From Punica granatum (taxonomy: Eukaryota > Streptophyta > Magnoliopsida > Myrtales > Lythraceae): a DNA stretch of 64,000 nucleotides. Location: the NCBI RefSeq assembly GCF_007655135.1, contig NC_045133.1, forward strand, positions 3,658,001 to 3,722,000. Reading direction: 5' to 3'. The position numbers and the translations under genes are program-made. A model generated the notes under the pieces. It did not search any database and was not told the DNA's origin. It saw nothing but the letters and a program-made list of their open reading frames with translations. Positions 51,895-62,514 of the stretch are shown here, piece after piece (position 1 is the first letter of the stretch; every line of letters begins with the position of its first letter).

Positions 51895-52371
51895 TTCGGA
51901 TACAAGAGCTGAAGGCAGAGCTCACGGAGGGCCGCGTCTTCCAAGGTTGGCAAGAAGGAGCGATCAAATTCCCTCCCGAACTTACAAATATTGCCCGAAT
52001 TCTGAAGTTTACTATGGCTGCAATGAAGAGATCTGCAAAAGCAAGAAGTTCCGAGCTCTTGCATGGTAAATCTTACCTGATCTGATCTATTGGATGGGGA
52101 GCCAGTAGATAAAGTCATGCTTGATAATGAACATATACGAGTAATGGGCCTTTCCTGCAGGCATGACCGGATAATTTGGCAGGGCCTGAAGCAGAGCCTG
52201 TATGACAGGGGCGAGTCTAAACTATCGGACCACAGGCTGGAGAGGGCAATCTTCAGCACAGAGGTCGAATTCTTTCGTAACGCGTTGGATTTCAAGTGCT
52301 TCATATCGGGCAGGATTGATTGCTTCAAACCAATCAAGAGGACGTCGAGTGATGAATTAAGTACTGCGTAA
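51895..52371 (+). pseudogene. Type I inositol polyphosphate 5-phosphatase, C-terminal pseudogene fragment
   Basis: The plus strand reads IQELKAELTEGRVFQGWQEG then AIKFPP, after which two extra bases (GA near 51980) shift the frame before TYKYCPNSEVYYG...KKFRALAW. An intron with donor at 52067 and CAG acceptor at 52161 follows. The frame then continues WHDRIIWQGLKQSLYDRGES and KLSDHR to a stop at 52369-52371. These match the C-terminal IPPc signatures (FPPTYKY, PAWCDRI, SDHRPV) of plant 5-phosphatases. The conserved Cys of WCDR is His, and the Pro of SDHRPV is Leu. The catalytic N-terminal parts are missing. Retained intron means a DNA-level copy, not a retrocopy. Confidence 0.75.
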
Positions 52372-54633
52372 CTTTAACGGTGGTTGATTGACAAAACCCA
52401 ACTTCACGAACAGACAACTGATAATATTGAGGCCTAATATTCTTCTGAGTGCCTTGGAGGGACAAATTATGAGGAATTTCAATATATAAAATCATGCAAC
52501 CATTAGAGACAGATTGATGAGTAAGTGTGATTCCCCTTCATAGAGGCTGATGCGAGACATCCGATGAGCAAACGATCGCGTGACCTCAGACAGTACGGTG
52601 AGACAAAGCTTTACACGGTTAAACTTCCGGTCGAGATCTTTTGAATAGTTATCGATGATAATTCAGTTAGATCGCAGAAGGATTTGACAGTTATATGTAA
52701 TCTATGAACATGTAATGGACGTCGTTGAGAACTTCAATACGAACTTGAGAAAACATGTAAATTATCCTATGAAATATTTGCTCCGTCATTAAACAGACGA
52801 TTTACCTGATCATTTTCCAGTAAAACATTGCACTTCCTACTCTCGACTAGCAATCGAGTTGTAGCATCAGGCAGAGATCCCCAAGCCATATCACCCGGCT
52901 GCACAAGTTGACGTCGCCCGGCCGGTGCATGCATAAAATTATACGTCAGGGTTAACTGTTTTATTCATATCTTGAACAACTTGGTGGACAAGTTGCAGCA
53001 ATTTACTAAACATGTTTCATGTTTATATATTAAAGATGCTGATGGAAGGATGTTTGGTCAAAACAAAGGTATATGCAAAGGTATCGACATGATAGATTCC
53101 CGTATTATTATTATCATTGTTATTGTTGTTGTTCTGATTCGCGATATTATTGTTGTTGTCTATATTATTTTGCTAGATCGATTCACCTACTGGGCATTTC
53201 CATGACAAACCTAGATCTAAAATATATGATGCATTAATTAACAAATCCACGGGCATTGGATCTTTTTTATTTTTTATTTTTTCATGGCATCAATTGATAT
53301 TTTTTTTTTGGTTTGGACGGTCGGTCAGGTTATAGTTTCCGGGCCAACTTGCAGACAACAAAGAAAAACTTAAGAATAATGACAAGCACGTACAAATTAC
53401 AGTTCATTGATCAAATAGACAGCATATGGTTATTAACTCAATCTTTTTTTTTTCCCTGGAGTAAGAGAATATGATATATTTTACGACATACTTGTGGTCG
53501 AGAATTTTTCTAGGCAAATTACGCTGTGGACCAGCAGGAAAGCTCGAGCGCAATAGTATATATAGAATCTGTATATAGATATAAGATATATATATATATA
53601 TAATCTATATATATATATTATATACAGAGATATATATAGAAACACAAATATTATAATAATATAGAATATAGATATCACAAGTTGCTGCGGTATATCAAGT
53701 AAAGACACAAACACGAAGACCCAGCTGCTGCATATATAGATATCTATATATATTATTCTAATAATTATACTTACTTATATAATCTAATATTTTCTGAAAT
53801 TATTTGCCAAAATATTTTGGAAATTAAAATCTTACCAAATTTTTTAAAAATCAAATTATATGTTTTTAGGATTCTTCATTGTAAATAGCAAAATTATTTT
53901 CAAAATCGTCAAATTGCAGAGTAGTTTTGAGACAGAAGCCGCAAAACCTACGAGAAAATCACATGTATAAATTTCCTACTTACAACCATACGATCTCTTA
54001 TGCACGAGAACCATGGTTCATATTCTGTATTAGGTGAAATTCTTTTAAAATTATTTATATTCCATGTTGAGCTCCAAAGTTCTGTGATATATGCTATTGA
54101 GTTTGTGTTTGTAATCTTACTTGCAACCATGGTTCAGTGGTTCGTTTGTCGTCTTCCCTATGCGTTTGCATGCTGCAGCCTGCTTGCTCGTCAAGAAAAG
54201 ATGATTATTTTTTTTTTTGATTTTCTTATAACCAACGTGTATGTTCTTTTATTACCAAAAAAGAAAAAAAAACGTTTATGTTCTTTGATTTCTCCACATC
54301 GATAGAAGGCTTTGGCCGTGATATCATCATTCTGTTATTCTTCACTATAGCAGTATATATAACCTGGCTTCTTGAGTTGATTATGTCATTGATCGCTCGT
54401 AAAAATTATTAGCATCTGTGGCCGGCTAGAGATCTGGTTTTAGATTGTTCGATTTGATTATATTCTCTGCTCTTTACATATCCTTTTTTTTCTTTTTGTT
54501 TTAATTCTATTTTTCACGAAATTTGTTATGACTAATTGTATGATCTAAAATCTGATGAAAACCTGCCATGCATGCACTGAAATTTTCATTGTGATCGATC
54601 AAATTATGTGAACAGAACGTACGTCCGGTCCAA
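52372..54633. other. Spacer with AT satellite-like stretch
   Basis: No gene was recognised. ATT/GTT triplet runs occur near 53105-53165, and a nearly pure AT/TATA block at about 53555-53765 includes self-complementary TATATAT segments. The upstream flank of the F-box gene follows. Confidence 0.5.
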
Positions 54634-57477
54634 ATGACCTCTCATAAGGAGGCGGAGGAAGAGTTGGACAGACTAGGCCAATTGCCAGGGATCATAGACC
54701 GGATTCTGTCATTCTTGCCGTTCAAAGAGGCAGTGAGAACCAGCGTCTTGTCCAGCAATTGGAGGTATCAGTGGACAATGCATCCCGAGCCCGAGCTCGT
54801 ATTCGACGATCATCAGCGCGATCCACCCAAACGTAGTTTCTTTGGGAATAAATCCTCATTGGATGCCGCTCTTTCTGAGTGGGAGAAAATGAAGTATCGT
54901 GTCCTACTGTTTCACCCTGGCCCGATACGGAAGTTCATGATCTCTAGCAGAAAAGTTCCACCTGTTCCGGAGGTCGAGCGATTGATTTCCTGTCTGTCAA
55001 GGTTTAAAGTTAGTGAACTGGTTCTGCATTTCTCGGAGGGCATCTGCAAGTTGTCGTCCAGTCTGTTCTCCTTTCATGATTTGATCCATTGAATCTATGC
55101 CGTTGTGCTGTAAGACCACCTTCGTCCGGATTAGGAGGAGCATTCAAGAACCTGAGAACACTGGAGCTTTCCTATGTCGAGATTGCTAAAGACTTGCTCG
55201 AAAAGCTCATATCCAGCTGCCCTCTCCTAGAGAAGGTGAGATTGATTTGTTTGTCTGACGGCGTAGCTGGTCTGGCGATCGATGCACCCAAACTGTATGA
55301 GCTCAAAGTCGAAAATTGTGTGCGGATTCATGGCATACATGACGTGCTCTCCTTAAATGTTGTTTTCAGATTTCGTAAGAACATCACGGCCTTGGACCCT
55401 GTGTGCCTCGTATCCTATAGTCTTGGGCTTGAACCACATGAAAAATAGACAAAATAGATAAAAAGCATATCAAGACAGAAGAGAATAGACAAATTGTGTG
55501 TTATTGTCGGATTTACGTGAATAACAAATTATGAACCGGGGTTGCTTGGCAAACAAAACCCTACCCTAAACAGAATATGGGTGGGCGCAGTGCTAGGCCA
55601 ACTAAGTATGTATGGGTCTGTTTTAGATTGTTCTGCATGGTGACAGTACAGTTTTTTTTTACAAATTATGACAGAGACATATTTTCGCCTAAGGACCCAA
55701 AATCTATCCCCCTTTTGCCTAATTGCCCATGTTTGATTATGCAAAGTGTATAATTAGCCAAATTTCACGTTTTGTTATAGATGAACCCGTTCTAAATGCC
55801 CGGAGCTATGCTAAGATAACGGGAATACTTCAGTCAGGTGAAGCGGACAATGCAGATGAACCTGAGCCTACACAGGCTGCCTATCTCCACCCGTTGCCCG
55901 AAGTGTTTCGATTATCATAACCATAGGGTTGTCGGTAAATTAAGAACAAACAATATTGTCCTTGTATTGAAAATGAATTTTGAGAAAAGATGAAACTACG
56001 TGATGCAGGCCAGCTCGACCTGTAGCCGGTGCCAACCGATCCATTGGGTCCTCTAGGGTTATGCAAGGACCTCGAAGGAATCAAAAGACTGATCGATCTG
56101 CTCGGAAGTGGTATGAAAAAGACTCATGCGCCCCGACCTGAACCGCCTAGAATCAGGCGAATATCCGAGTCAAGGTACGCGAGTCACTCTCAGACATCCA
56201 TGCTACATCGGATCACGCGCTTCAATACTTTGCAAAAAATTGAGTTTGAAAAAGGTAAGATCACCCGTTCTTAAATTATCGATGCGGTTACCGGTTATTT
56301 GTCAATTTATGCATTTCGCTTAAAGCCAAGTAATTTATTTAGCCAAGTTATACGTCCTTTTTCCCGTATGTGAAATTCTTTTAGTGGTTATTATCCTATG
56401 CCTTAGATACTACGAGTTTTTGAAGCCATTTGTGACACGAAGATCAAAACGGGTCCCCGATGATCAGCAAGCTCAGAGGAATCAAAGAATTGACAAGACA
56501 TTTATCAGGGGCCTTTCTCTGCAGCAGCGCTACCGGAGTCTCGCTTTCAGAAAGGATACGCTTAAGGTAATTAATTAATGGCCAAAAAATGAATGAATAA
56601 ACGTCGAATTGATGGAGTTAATTTCATCAGCAACTCCAACATCATCAGTATTAGTAGCTCCAAAACGATCCCCTCCTCAACAAAACATATAAATAGTAAT
56701 TATGCAGGTGATGCAGGACTCCTATATCTATATACATATACATAGATCTACATATATATATATATATATATATATATAGTTTACGCTTCCTTTTTGTTCC
56801 TAGTATTTGTTCCTCATCTGGGGGCGCCAGGAGGATGTAGAAATTATGGACTTCGGCGGCGTGAACCCTACTTTGCGGAGCATCGATGTAGAAATAGACT
56901 TTGGCAGTGTAAAGGAGATTTCTGCGGCTCTCCTCCTCCTTCGAGTTCTTCCGAAACTTGAAGAAATGCACTTTTCCATAAGTTTATGCCCTAAAATTCA
57001 TCCCTGACACTATTAATTTCTTAGTGAAAGTATATATATATGATTTTGTTGCTTCTAGCAGCTGGTTTTTAGTTCTACTCTCCAGTTGGGTTTATGATAC
57101 AAATATTCATGTATACACTACACATATGTACACATCGATCACCATGACGACCCATAATTCACTTCATACAGGCTCGACCTGGGGGACAAGAACCGCGCAC
57201 TCACTTATTCGCTCGCAATTACAGGCACTCCTTCTGGGAGTGGGAAGGTCGCCTTCCATCTGGTTCACTATCATCGTTGAAGTTTGTATCATTTACCGGA
57301 ATTATGGGCACTCCGCTAGAGGTAGGCTTGATCCAGCTTCTCCTTTGGAAGACCCCCATGCTGCGGAGAATCGAAATTGGACCTGCACTTTACCGGGCAG
57401 GCCTCCAGCCGATGATGTACTTCTTGTTAGCATCTGAGCGAGCCTCACATGGAGCCAAAATCGTTTTTTTATTATAA
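54634..57477 (+). pseudogene. F-box/FBD/LRR gene (At1g13570-like), frameshifted
   Basis: From the ATG at 54634 the frame gives an F-box (about residues 14-55, LPGIIDRILSFLPFKEAVRT, then SVLSSNWRYQW) and the first LRR-like part through SLFSFHDLIH, then stops at 55090-55092. One base lower the sequence resumes exactly where the family continues (LNLCRCAVRPP ... NLRTLELSYVEIAKD, then LLEKLISSCPLLEKV) to 55448. Further homologous pieces are an LRR segment at about 56848-56985 (NPTLRSIDVEIDFGSVKEIS ... LPKLEEMHFSI) and a terminal FBD piece at about 57172-57477 (HSFWEWEGRLPSGSLSSLKF, then VSFTGIMG ... LRRIEIGP) ending in a stop. The missing base in CAT(T)TGAAT breaks the frame. Between 55450 and 56800 homology is unclear. 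A decayed gene is most likely; a sequencing error at one base is possible. Intact relatives act as SCF ubiquitin-ligase substrate adaptors. Confidence 0.65.
56747..56778. repeat. (TA)n microsatellite
   Basis: An alternating TA run within the F-box locus, in a presumed intron. Confidence 0.85.
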
Positions 57478-58226
57478 TTGCCTTAGGAGTTAGGAGAGTA
57501 TGATTTGTAGGGTATAAAGGAAACCTTGGACAATATATATCATTGTAATGTTTAACATGTCGTTGCGATCAATTATATTTCCATGATATAAAAAATTATA
57601 TGCGGTTCGGAGTCTTAATTCGGACTATAATATATATTTGTCTTAATTCGGTTTTGACTCATCACAGCTTGTGGTTGGAGTTTGAGGCTTTTTCATGGCT
57701 CATGGACTTACCAAAGCGCATGAAGTGAGCTTGTTAATTATTGGAGCGCTACTTTTGATAGTTAATTCTATTCGTTCAACCAACGTGAATTGGTTGAAGC
57801 GGTTCGGCGCTTATTCCGTTTTAGTAAGGTCTTCGATTCGAGTTCTTGCGAATGCAATAAATTCACCATGTATGAGTTTTATCCCTTAGTGGACCGATTC
57901 GACTTGACTGGATTAGTCTGGACTTAATTGGACTTTGAATACCAGGTTTCACACGCAAAAAATTCTATTAGTTCCTTTTCACTATTCTTAGATACCAAAT
58001 ATGGCCTTCAATCCCGAAAATGAGATCCCTGATGAGCTTAGGACTCTCACTTAACTAACTAACTTCTTAGACCGTCGAAATGTTCCAACTGATGACTGAC
58101 TTTAAATATGGGAACTGGTTAGGGCAAAAGAAGAAAGATATGTAAGGGAAATATTAGTGCGAATTGATGGCAAAAATCAAATGTATGAACTCATCATTAG
58201 CGTCCAAATGTAGCTTGCAGTAAAAA
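57478..58226. other. Intergenic region
   Basis: 3' flank of the F-box relic and spacer. No gene was recognised. Confidence 0.5.
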
Positions 58227-58420
58227 CATTGGGGCAGAAACCAGAAAGCACAAAAATAAATTCTTGAAATGAATAGGGCAACGGAAACTAAAAATAATGT
58301 TGGGGCAGAAAGTACAAAAAGGAAAAATTTTCGCATGAAGTACAAACATTAGGCAGAAAGTACAAAAAGAAATTCTTGAAAATGAACGGTGCAACGGAAA
58401 TTGAAATTAATGTTGGGGCA
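58227..58420. repeat. Imperfect tandem repeat, roughly 117-bp offset
   Basis: The block GGGGCAGAAA..CACAAAAATAAATTCTTGAAATGAA..GGGCAACGGAAA (about 58230-58300) recurs as AGGCAGAAAGTACAAAAAGAAATTCTTGAAAATGAACGGTGCAACGGAAA (about 58349-58410), with a partial third GGGGCAGAAAGTACAAAAAGG between them. Non-coding. Confidence 0.7.
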
Positions 58421-58679
58421 AAGAAAAAAGAAATATGGATCATTTCTCCATTTCGATTTGTGGGGGTCATCCTTGATTGGCCCAACCAACCAATCCCTCC
58501 ACCCTCCGATTCCTCCGCCGCCGGAAAAAATTCCTTCGGAGAGTTCCTTTTTTTAAAGATGAACTAAATTCATCCGAAAACCTTCGAATATTTTTGCTCG
58601 ATTTTCATTAAATGTCAATACAATCTTCGAAAAATTGGGGCTCGAAAATCTTCAAATTTACTTCATTAGGCTAATCGAG

Positions 58680-58929
58680 TACACTAACACTTTAATCCTC
58701 CAACTTTTTAATTGCCAGTACTACATGAATTTTCAAAATCGAGAATTTGGTCCCTAAATTTTCAAAAATCATAACAAAATGGTCATTTTAGGGACCAAGT
58801 TAGAAAAAAATGGCTAAAAGGACCATTTTGTTATGATTTTTAAAAATTTAGGGACCAAATTCTCGATTTTAGAAATTCATGTAGTGAAGTGTTGACAATT
58901 GAAAAATTGGAGGATCAAAGTGTTAGTGA
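58680..58929. mobile_element. Foldback (hairpin) MITE
   Basis: The left arm (about 58682-58783) and right arm (about 58821-58927) are reverse complements over about 100 bp with few mismatches. Both arms include CACTAACACTTT, ATCCTCCAA, GAATTTGGTCCCTAAATTTT and ATGGTC, and the unpaired loop is under 40 bp. Weaker inverted similarity (ATTAG...CTAAT) extends outside both arms. The right arm alone recurs at 63065-63150. Confidence 0.8.
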
Positions 58930-59186
58930 ACTCTAAGCTAATTTGTCTCTAATTTTAGACAGATGAAGATGGAAATTTCCACATAATCTCCATTCTAACA
59001 GTACGTGTATGTATATATGTGTGTGTAGGTGTGTGCGCGCGTGCATATTTGAGAAGGAAATAGGACGTGGAACGCATGCTTTCCAGCGATTCCCATTTCC
59101 ATATATGCCGGGGCACAAATGATAACCTCCATCGTTCTGACACTCCAATTTTGGGATATGTCTACTGCTCGCCCTATATCGTTTTG

Positions 59187-59429
59187 CTAGGTCCAGCCTT
59201 TGTTCAGCTCTGTCATCCAAGGATAGTGAGCCCAATCCAGGGAACGATGAGTGAGTGGGGAAGAGCAAGCTGATGGCGTCTCAGAGGAACAAGTGCTGCT
59301 GGTGTGGGTTCTTGAGAACAACCTAGGCCGTGGCTTCGACGGCGGAGGCGACGGTGGCAGAGAGGGCGAGGGGAGATGGCGGGTGGCTTTTGTGGGGTAA
59401 ACGAAAATGGGGAAGCGGAGGAAGGCCAT
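59187..59429 (-). CDS. Open frame of 80 codons, transit-peptide-like, unknown
   Basis: Starts MAFLRFPIFVYPTKATRH; rich in Ser, Pro, Arg and Thr, poor in acidic residues and ending ELNKGWT. The composition resembles a plastid transit peptide without a mature domain. An equivalent frame of the same length exists in copy A' (63432-63674) with about 12 substitutions and no frameshift. No family was recognised. It may be the first exon of a captured gene, or chance. Confidence 0.3.
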   Translation of the reverse strand: MAFLRFPIFVYPTKATRHLPSPSLPPSPPPSKPRPRLFSRTHTSSTCSSETPSACSSPLTHRSLDWAHYPWMTELNKGWT

Positions 59430-59720
59430 GGCAGCAGTGCTGTGTTCCTTGCGATGGAGAAGATGTATATGCACGGAAAATTGGTTATTTGCACCCACCC
59501 CTAATTTGCTTCCCTCCACCTCCCCCTGTCATTTTCTCCACTTTACTCTCCCACTCTCACCCCCTCCCACGCGCTCCCCTCTCTTTCTGTTCCTTCCCCT
59601 AAAGCAAATAAAAACGTAGTTACAACTGCTTGAGGTTCTGAGCTCTCTGTTCTTGTCTGTGTGTATGAGACAGGAACTCAATTCCCTATGTTCTCTCTTT
59701 CTTCTCACTGCTCTGAGGAC

Positions 59721-59999
59721 ATGGAGAGACATCTCCTAATAATGCTGTCTTTGCGCAACAGGGGGAGGGCTCCGATCCGAGGGAGGCCGATCAGTAGGGT
59801 CTCGTTTCCCCGCAACCGAACTTTCCCGAGGTTGGCCATCGAGAGGAGACCCCGAATGAGGGATGGAGTACAAGAGAGCACCATTGCCATTTCCCTGGCT
59901 TTGGCTAGCGCTGTCCTGGTCCACGACCATCCTGCTGAGGAGAAGCACTTGGCCGAAGATGAAGACGAGGCAGTTGCATGGCCTCACCTAGCTCTATAG
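59721..59999 (+). CDS. Open frame of 92 codons, unknown, repeated in the array
   Basis: Starts MERHLLIMLSLRNRGRAP. It contains DGVQESTIAISLALASAVLV followed by HDHPAEE, then an acidic tail. In unit B the same segment appears as DGVEHSPTTISMALASSSLV followed by HDHSAKK within 61769-62083 and continues to a Phe/Lys-rich end (ADFKQSMARIFTLHMEARLL). Unit B has a stop right after MER, so at least one copy is dead. No family was recognised. Expression is unknown. Confidence 0.3.
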   Translation: MERHLLIMLSLRNRGRAPIRGRPISRVSFPRNRTFPRLAIERRPRMRDGVQESTIAISLALASAVLVHDHPAEEKHLAEDEDEAVAWPHLAL

Positions 60000-60140
60000 G
60001 TGGAAGATCCAGTCGCTGAAGAGAGGGACGATGAATAGAGGGAGGTGACCAACTTTAAGGAAAGGGTAGCCAGAATCTTCACTCTACTTTTTGGTGCTGG
60101 TATGCTCGTCATGCTGATGAGGAGTGAGTCGTAGGGAGCG

Positions 60141-60171
<31 letters not shown>
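60141..60171. repeat. (AT)n microsatellite
   Basis: A pure alternating TA run in unit A; unit B has a shorter ATATATATTTATTT version at the same place (about 62125). Confidence 0.9.
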
Positions 60172-60174
<3 letters not shown>

Positions 60175-60366
60175 TTAGTAGAGATGGAGATTAGTTTGGC
60201 GAGAAGAGAAGACAGTATGGGCATATTTGGTTGTTATTTTGTTGTTTTTGGGGCCATTGAAGAAAAGACATTCTATTATCGGTCAACGAATCTCTCTATC
60301 CTTCTTCGATCGATTTGATGATTGTTTTGTCTAGTGAGAGTGAGGTTCCAGAACCTTCCCTTCCCC

Positions 60367-61316
60367 GACTTTCCGCCGTTGACTTCCAATGTCACTCTTG
60401 TGTAAGAAACTCATCGGGCACAAAATCTTTTATGATCATATACTTTGTGCTCTCCATAATCACATGGGTGTTGTGATGCTAACTATTCAAAAAGCAAATG
60501 TGTCGGCTATAGATTTCTACACAGATAGATTGAGGTAAATTTTATCTTGAAAGTCTTAAATTGATTTTCTTCGACTGCTTGAGGTGCCAGGGTTATGATC
60601 TTTTTACTCTTGCTTAAATAATTTTGAGCCTCCCTCGTGGCCAAATAAAAGGAAAAAAATTGAAGCTGTAGATTTGGTGGACTTTTTGCTTCTATGATAT
60701 GTCAATCCTTTTCATTCGGTGTCTTATGGATAATTAATACAAAATATTCCTGCTGTTTTGTAGATATGTTGTTTCAGCCATATCTCCATCAAGAGTAGAT
60801 TTAGTGTTGCCATGTTAAACCATGAAGTCATTCTAGTCCCCGAGTTCTTTTCAACATCTTCTAACGTACTTCATCTGTGACAACTATTGGCCGAAAAGAG
60901 CTATAAAAGCTATACTAGAGGTACAATCAAATCTCAAAATATTCTTATCACAAACATAAGTTGTTCGCTATGTCAATGTTGATGTTAAGCAGAAGAGATA
61001 ACTCGAACATTAGATATGGCGTCTCATCTTTATCGCGCAAAGAACATTTGCGACTGATTTTTCTTTTTGTAGATTGTGGTTAATATAAGAATGATAAGAC
61101 CATTAAATTAAATTGTCTTCTAGAAAGTTCCCCTTTGGAGAGCTTTACCTTTTTTCCCTCTTCTCCACTGAGTTCGTCTAGTAGTGAATAACATAACTGA
61201 TGGTGGTGATTACTCCCTTGCTTTAGGATGGTTGTTGAGGTAAAACAAATGATTCTTTGATCCGTTCCAAATGCTATATTTCCGAGGTCTGTATGCCGCT
61301 ATTTTTTAAGTGTTCG
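60367..61316 (+). pseudogene. Truncated duplicate of the NAA40 3' half
   Basis: Matches 49678 to about 50655 of NAA40: the end of intron 4, exons 5, 6 and 7 with their introns, and part of exon 8 and 3' flank. It begins in intron sequence (GCCGTTGACTTCCAATGTCA) and lacks the first four exons. The exon 5 acceptor TCTAG|AATCGC has become TCCATAATCAC, the exon 7 acceptor GACAG has become GACAA, and about 33 bp of exon 7 are deleted. Introns are retained, so it arose from DNA, not mRNA. It cannot encode an acetyltransferase. Confidence 0.93.
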
Positions 61317-61323
61317 TATGTCG

Positions 61324-61461
61324 TCGAGATTGCTAGTTAGTTGCTTGTGTTACATGATTAGCTGTTAGCATTAAGGAGGGAGCCGATATCTTAAAGACGG
61401 AACCTTTGGGGAAGTGTGGAAGATTGATGCAATACCATAGTTGTGATTGCATATTATCAAT
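61324..61461 (+). repeat. Duplicate of sequence downstream of FAM32A
   Basis: CGAGATTGCTAGTTAGTTGC at 61324 and the following ~135 bp match 46711-46847 (ACATGATTAGCTGTTAG, GGAAGATTGATGCAATAC), starting inside the last 46.5-kb tandem repeat. It directly follows the NAA40 duplicate in the same orientation, although in the parental region the FAM32A piece lies 3 kb before the NAA40 piece. Confidence 0.88.
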
Positions 61462-61487
61462 CCACATCGTGCAGGCAGGAACATGCG

Positions 61488-62510
61488 CATGAAATATTAT
61501 AAAAAGGTAGTTACAACTCTGTGAGGAGCTTCTGTTCTCTTTGTTATTGTCTTATAGGTAGATAGCACGGTGTGTGTGAGACAAGACTTTCTATTCTCTC
61601 TGTTCTCTCTTTGTCTCACTCTCACTGTGCTTATCACTGCTCTTACACGTTGAGGACATGGAGAGATAGCTTCTAATGTTGCCGCCTCTCCCCAACAATG
61701 AGAGGGCTCAGATCCCAGGGAAGCTGACCAAGAGGATCTCTTTTCCACCCAACTAGAGGTTCCTGAGGTTGGCGATCGAGGGGAGACCCCATGGGAGGGA
61801 TGGAGTGGAACATAGCCCCACTACCATTTCCATGGCTTTGGCTAGCTCTAGTCTGGTCCACGACCATTCGGCTAAAAAGAGAGAGCTACTTGAAGCTGAA
61901 GATTGGGCATTTCCATGGCCTAGGCTGGCTGAGCTCTTTAATCCTGTCAAGAACGCCGAAGAGAGGGATCCAGTCAGGGATGTTGAAGAGAGGGAGTTGG
62001 CTGACTTTAAACAGAGTATGGCGAGAATCTTCACTCTACACATGGAAGCTCGTCTGCTTGTCATGCTGATGACCCCGGAGTGAGTGGTAGGGAGCTGAAG
62101 GTGAGCTGGTGAAAGTTGTGCTAAATATATATATTTATTTAGTATTAGGATAGATGGAGATAGTTGAAAGAACATGTAGCGAGAAGAAGAGACATTCCGC
62201 TCATAGAGACATTTTGTAGGGGTATATTGCACCATATAGCATAACGTTAATAGATATTCTTAGATCTATCACAACGTCGATTTTTTACATGAGGTATCCC
62301 AATGTTGCTAATTTGATGTCACCATCTAGCCCCAGGGGATAATTGGTGAAACAAAAATAGTAACGTTAGGATACCTCAGGCAAAAAAACGACGTTGAGAT
62401 AGTTCTAAGAATATCTGTCAACGTTAGGTTATATGATGCAATAAATCTTATTTTGTGGTTTTTGGGTCAATGAAGAAGAGACATTCTGTTCGTAGAGTGG
62501 ATGGCGAGAT
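61488..62510. repeat. Repeat unit copy B of the array
   Basis: Begins GCATGAAATATTATAAAAAGGTAGTTACAAC, corresponding to 63883 of copy A' and about 59600 of copy A. It includes GAGGACATGGAGAGA (61651), the GGTTGGCGATCGAGGGGAGACCCC block and the GAGAAGAAGAGACATTC tail. It is interrupted by a MITE at 62220-62449. The plus-strand frame 61769-62083 is related to 59721-59999. Confidence 0.8.
62211..62458. mobile_element. Mutator-like MITE with 9-bp target duplication
   Basis: The element proper is 62220-62449 (230 bp). Its arms of about 85 bp are reverse complements: ATTGCACCATATAGCATAACG on the left, ATTGCATCATATAACCTAACG from the right, then ATATTCTTAGA.CTATC.CAACGTCG in both. It is flanked by ATTTTGTAG (62211-62219) and ATTTTGTGG (62450-62458), a 9-bp duplication with one mismatch. 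Sister unit A keeps the uninterrupted site at 60236-60244 (ATTTTGTTG). Nine-bp duplication and long inverted ends suit MULE-derived MITEs. Confidence 0.85.
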
Positions 62511-62514
62511 TCTT

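Larger units (their letters stand above)
58852..60345. repeat. Repeat unit copy A of the 58.9-64 kb array
   Basis: From GGACCAAATTCTCG at 58852 this matches 63065 onward (offset 4213 at the start, later altered by small indels). From about 59609 (ACGTAGTTACAACTGC) to about 60275 it also matches unit B (61488-62510). It contains a TG/GT-rich microsatellite (about 59015-59045), a minus-strand open frame (59187-59429), a plus-strand open frame (59721-59999) and an (AT)n run (60141-60171). The unit looks gene-derived rather than a classical transposon; its borders were not defined. Confidence 0.75.

Noticed and set aside
51864..52337. 157-codon antisense frame over the 5-phosphatase relic
   Set aside because: The sense strand has clear 5-phosphatase motifs; the antisense frame has none.
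53555..53765. Possible centromeric satellite
   Set aside because: The AT block is irregular low-complexity sequence without a defined repeating unit.
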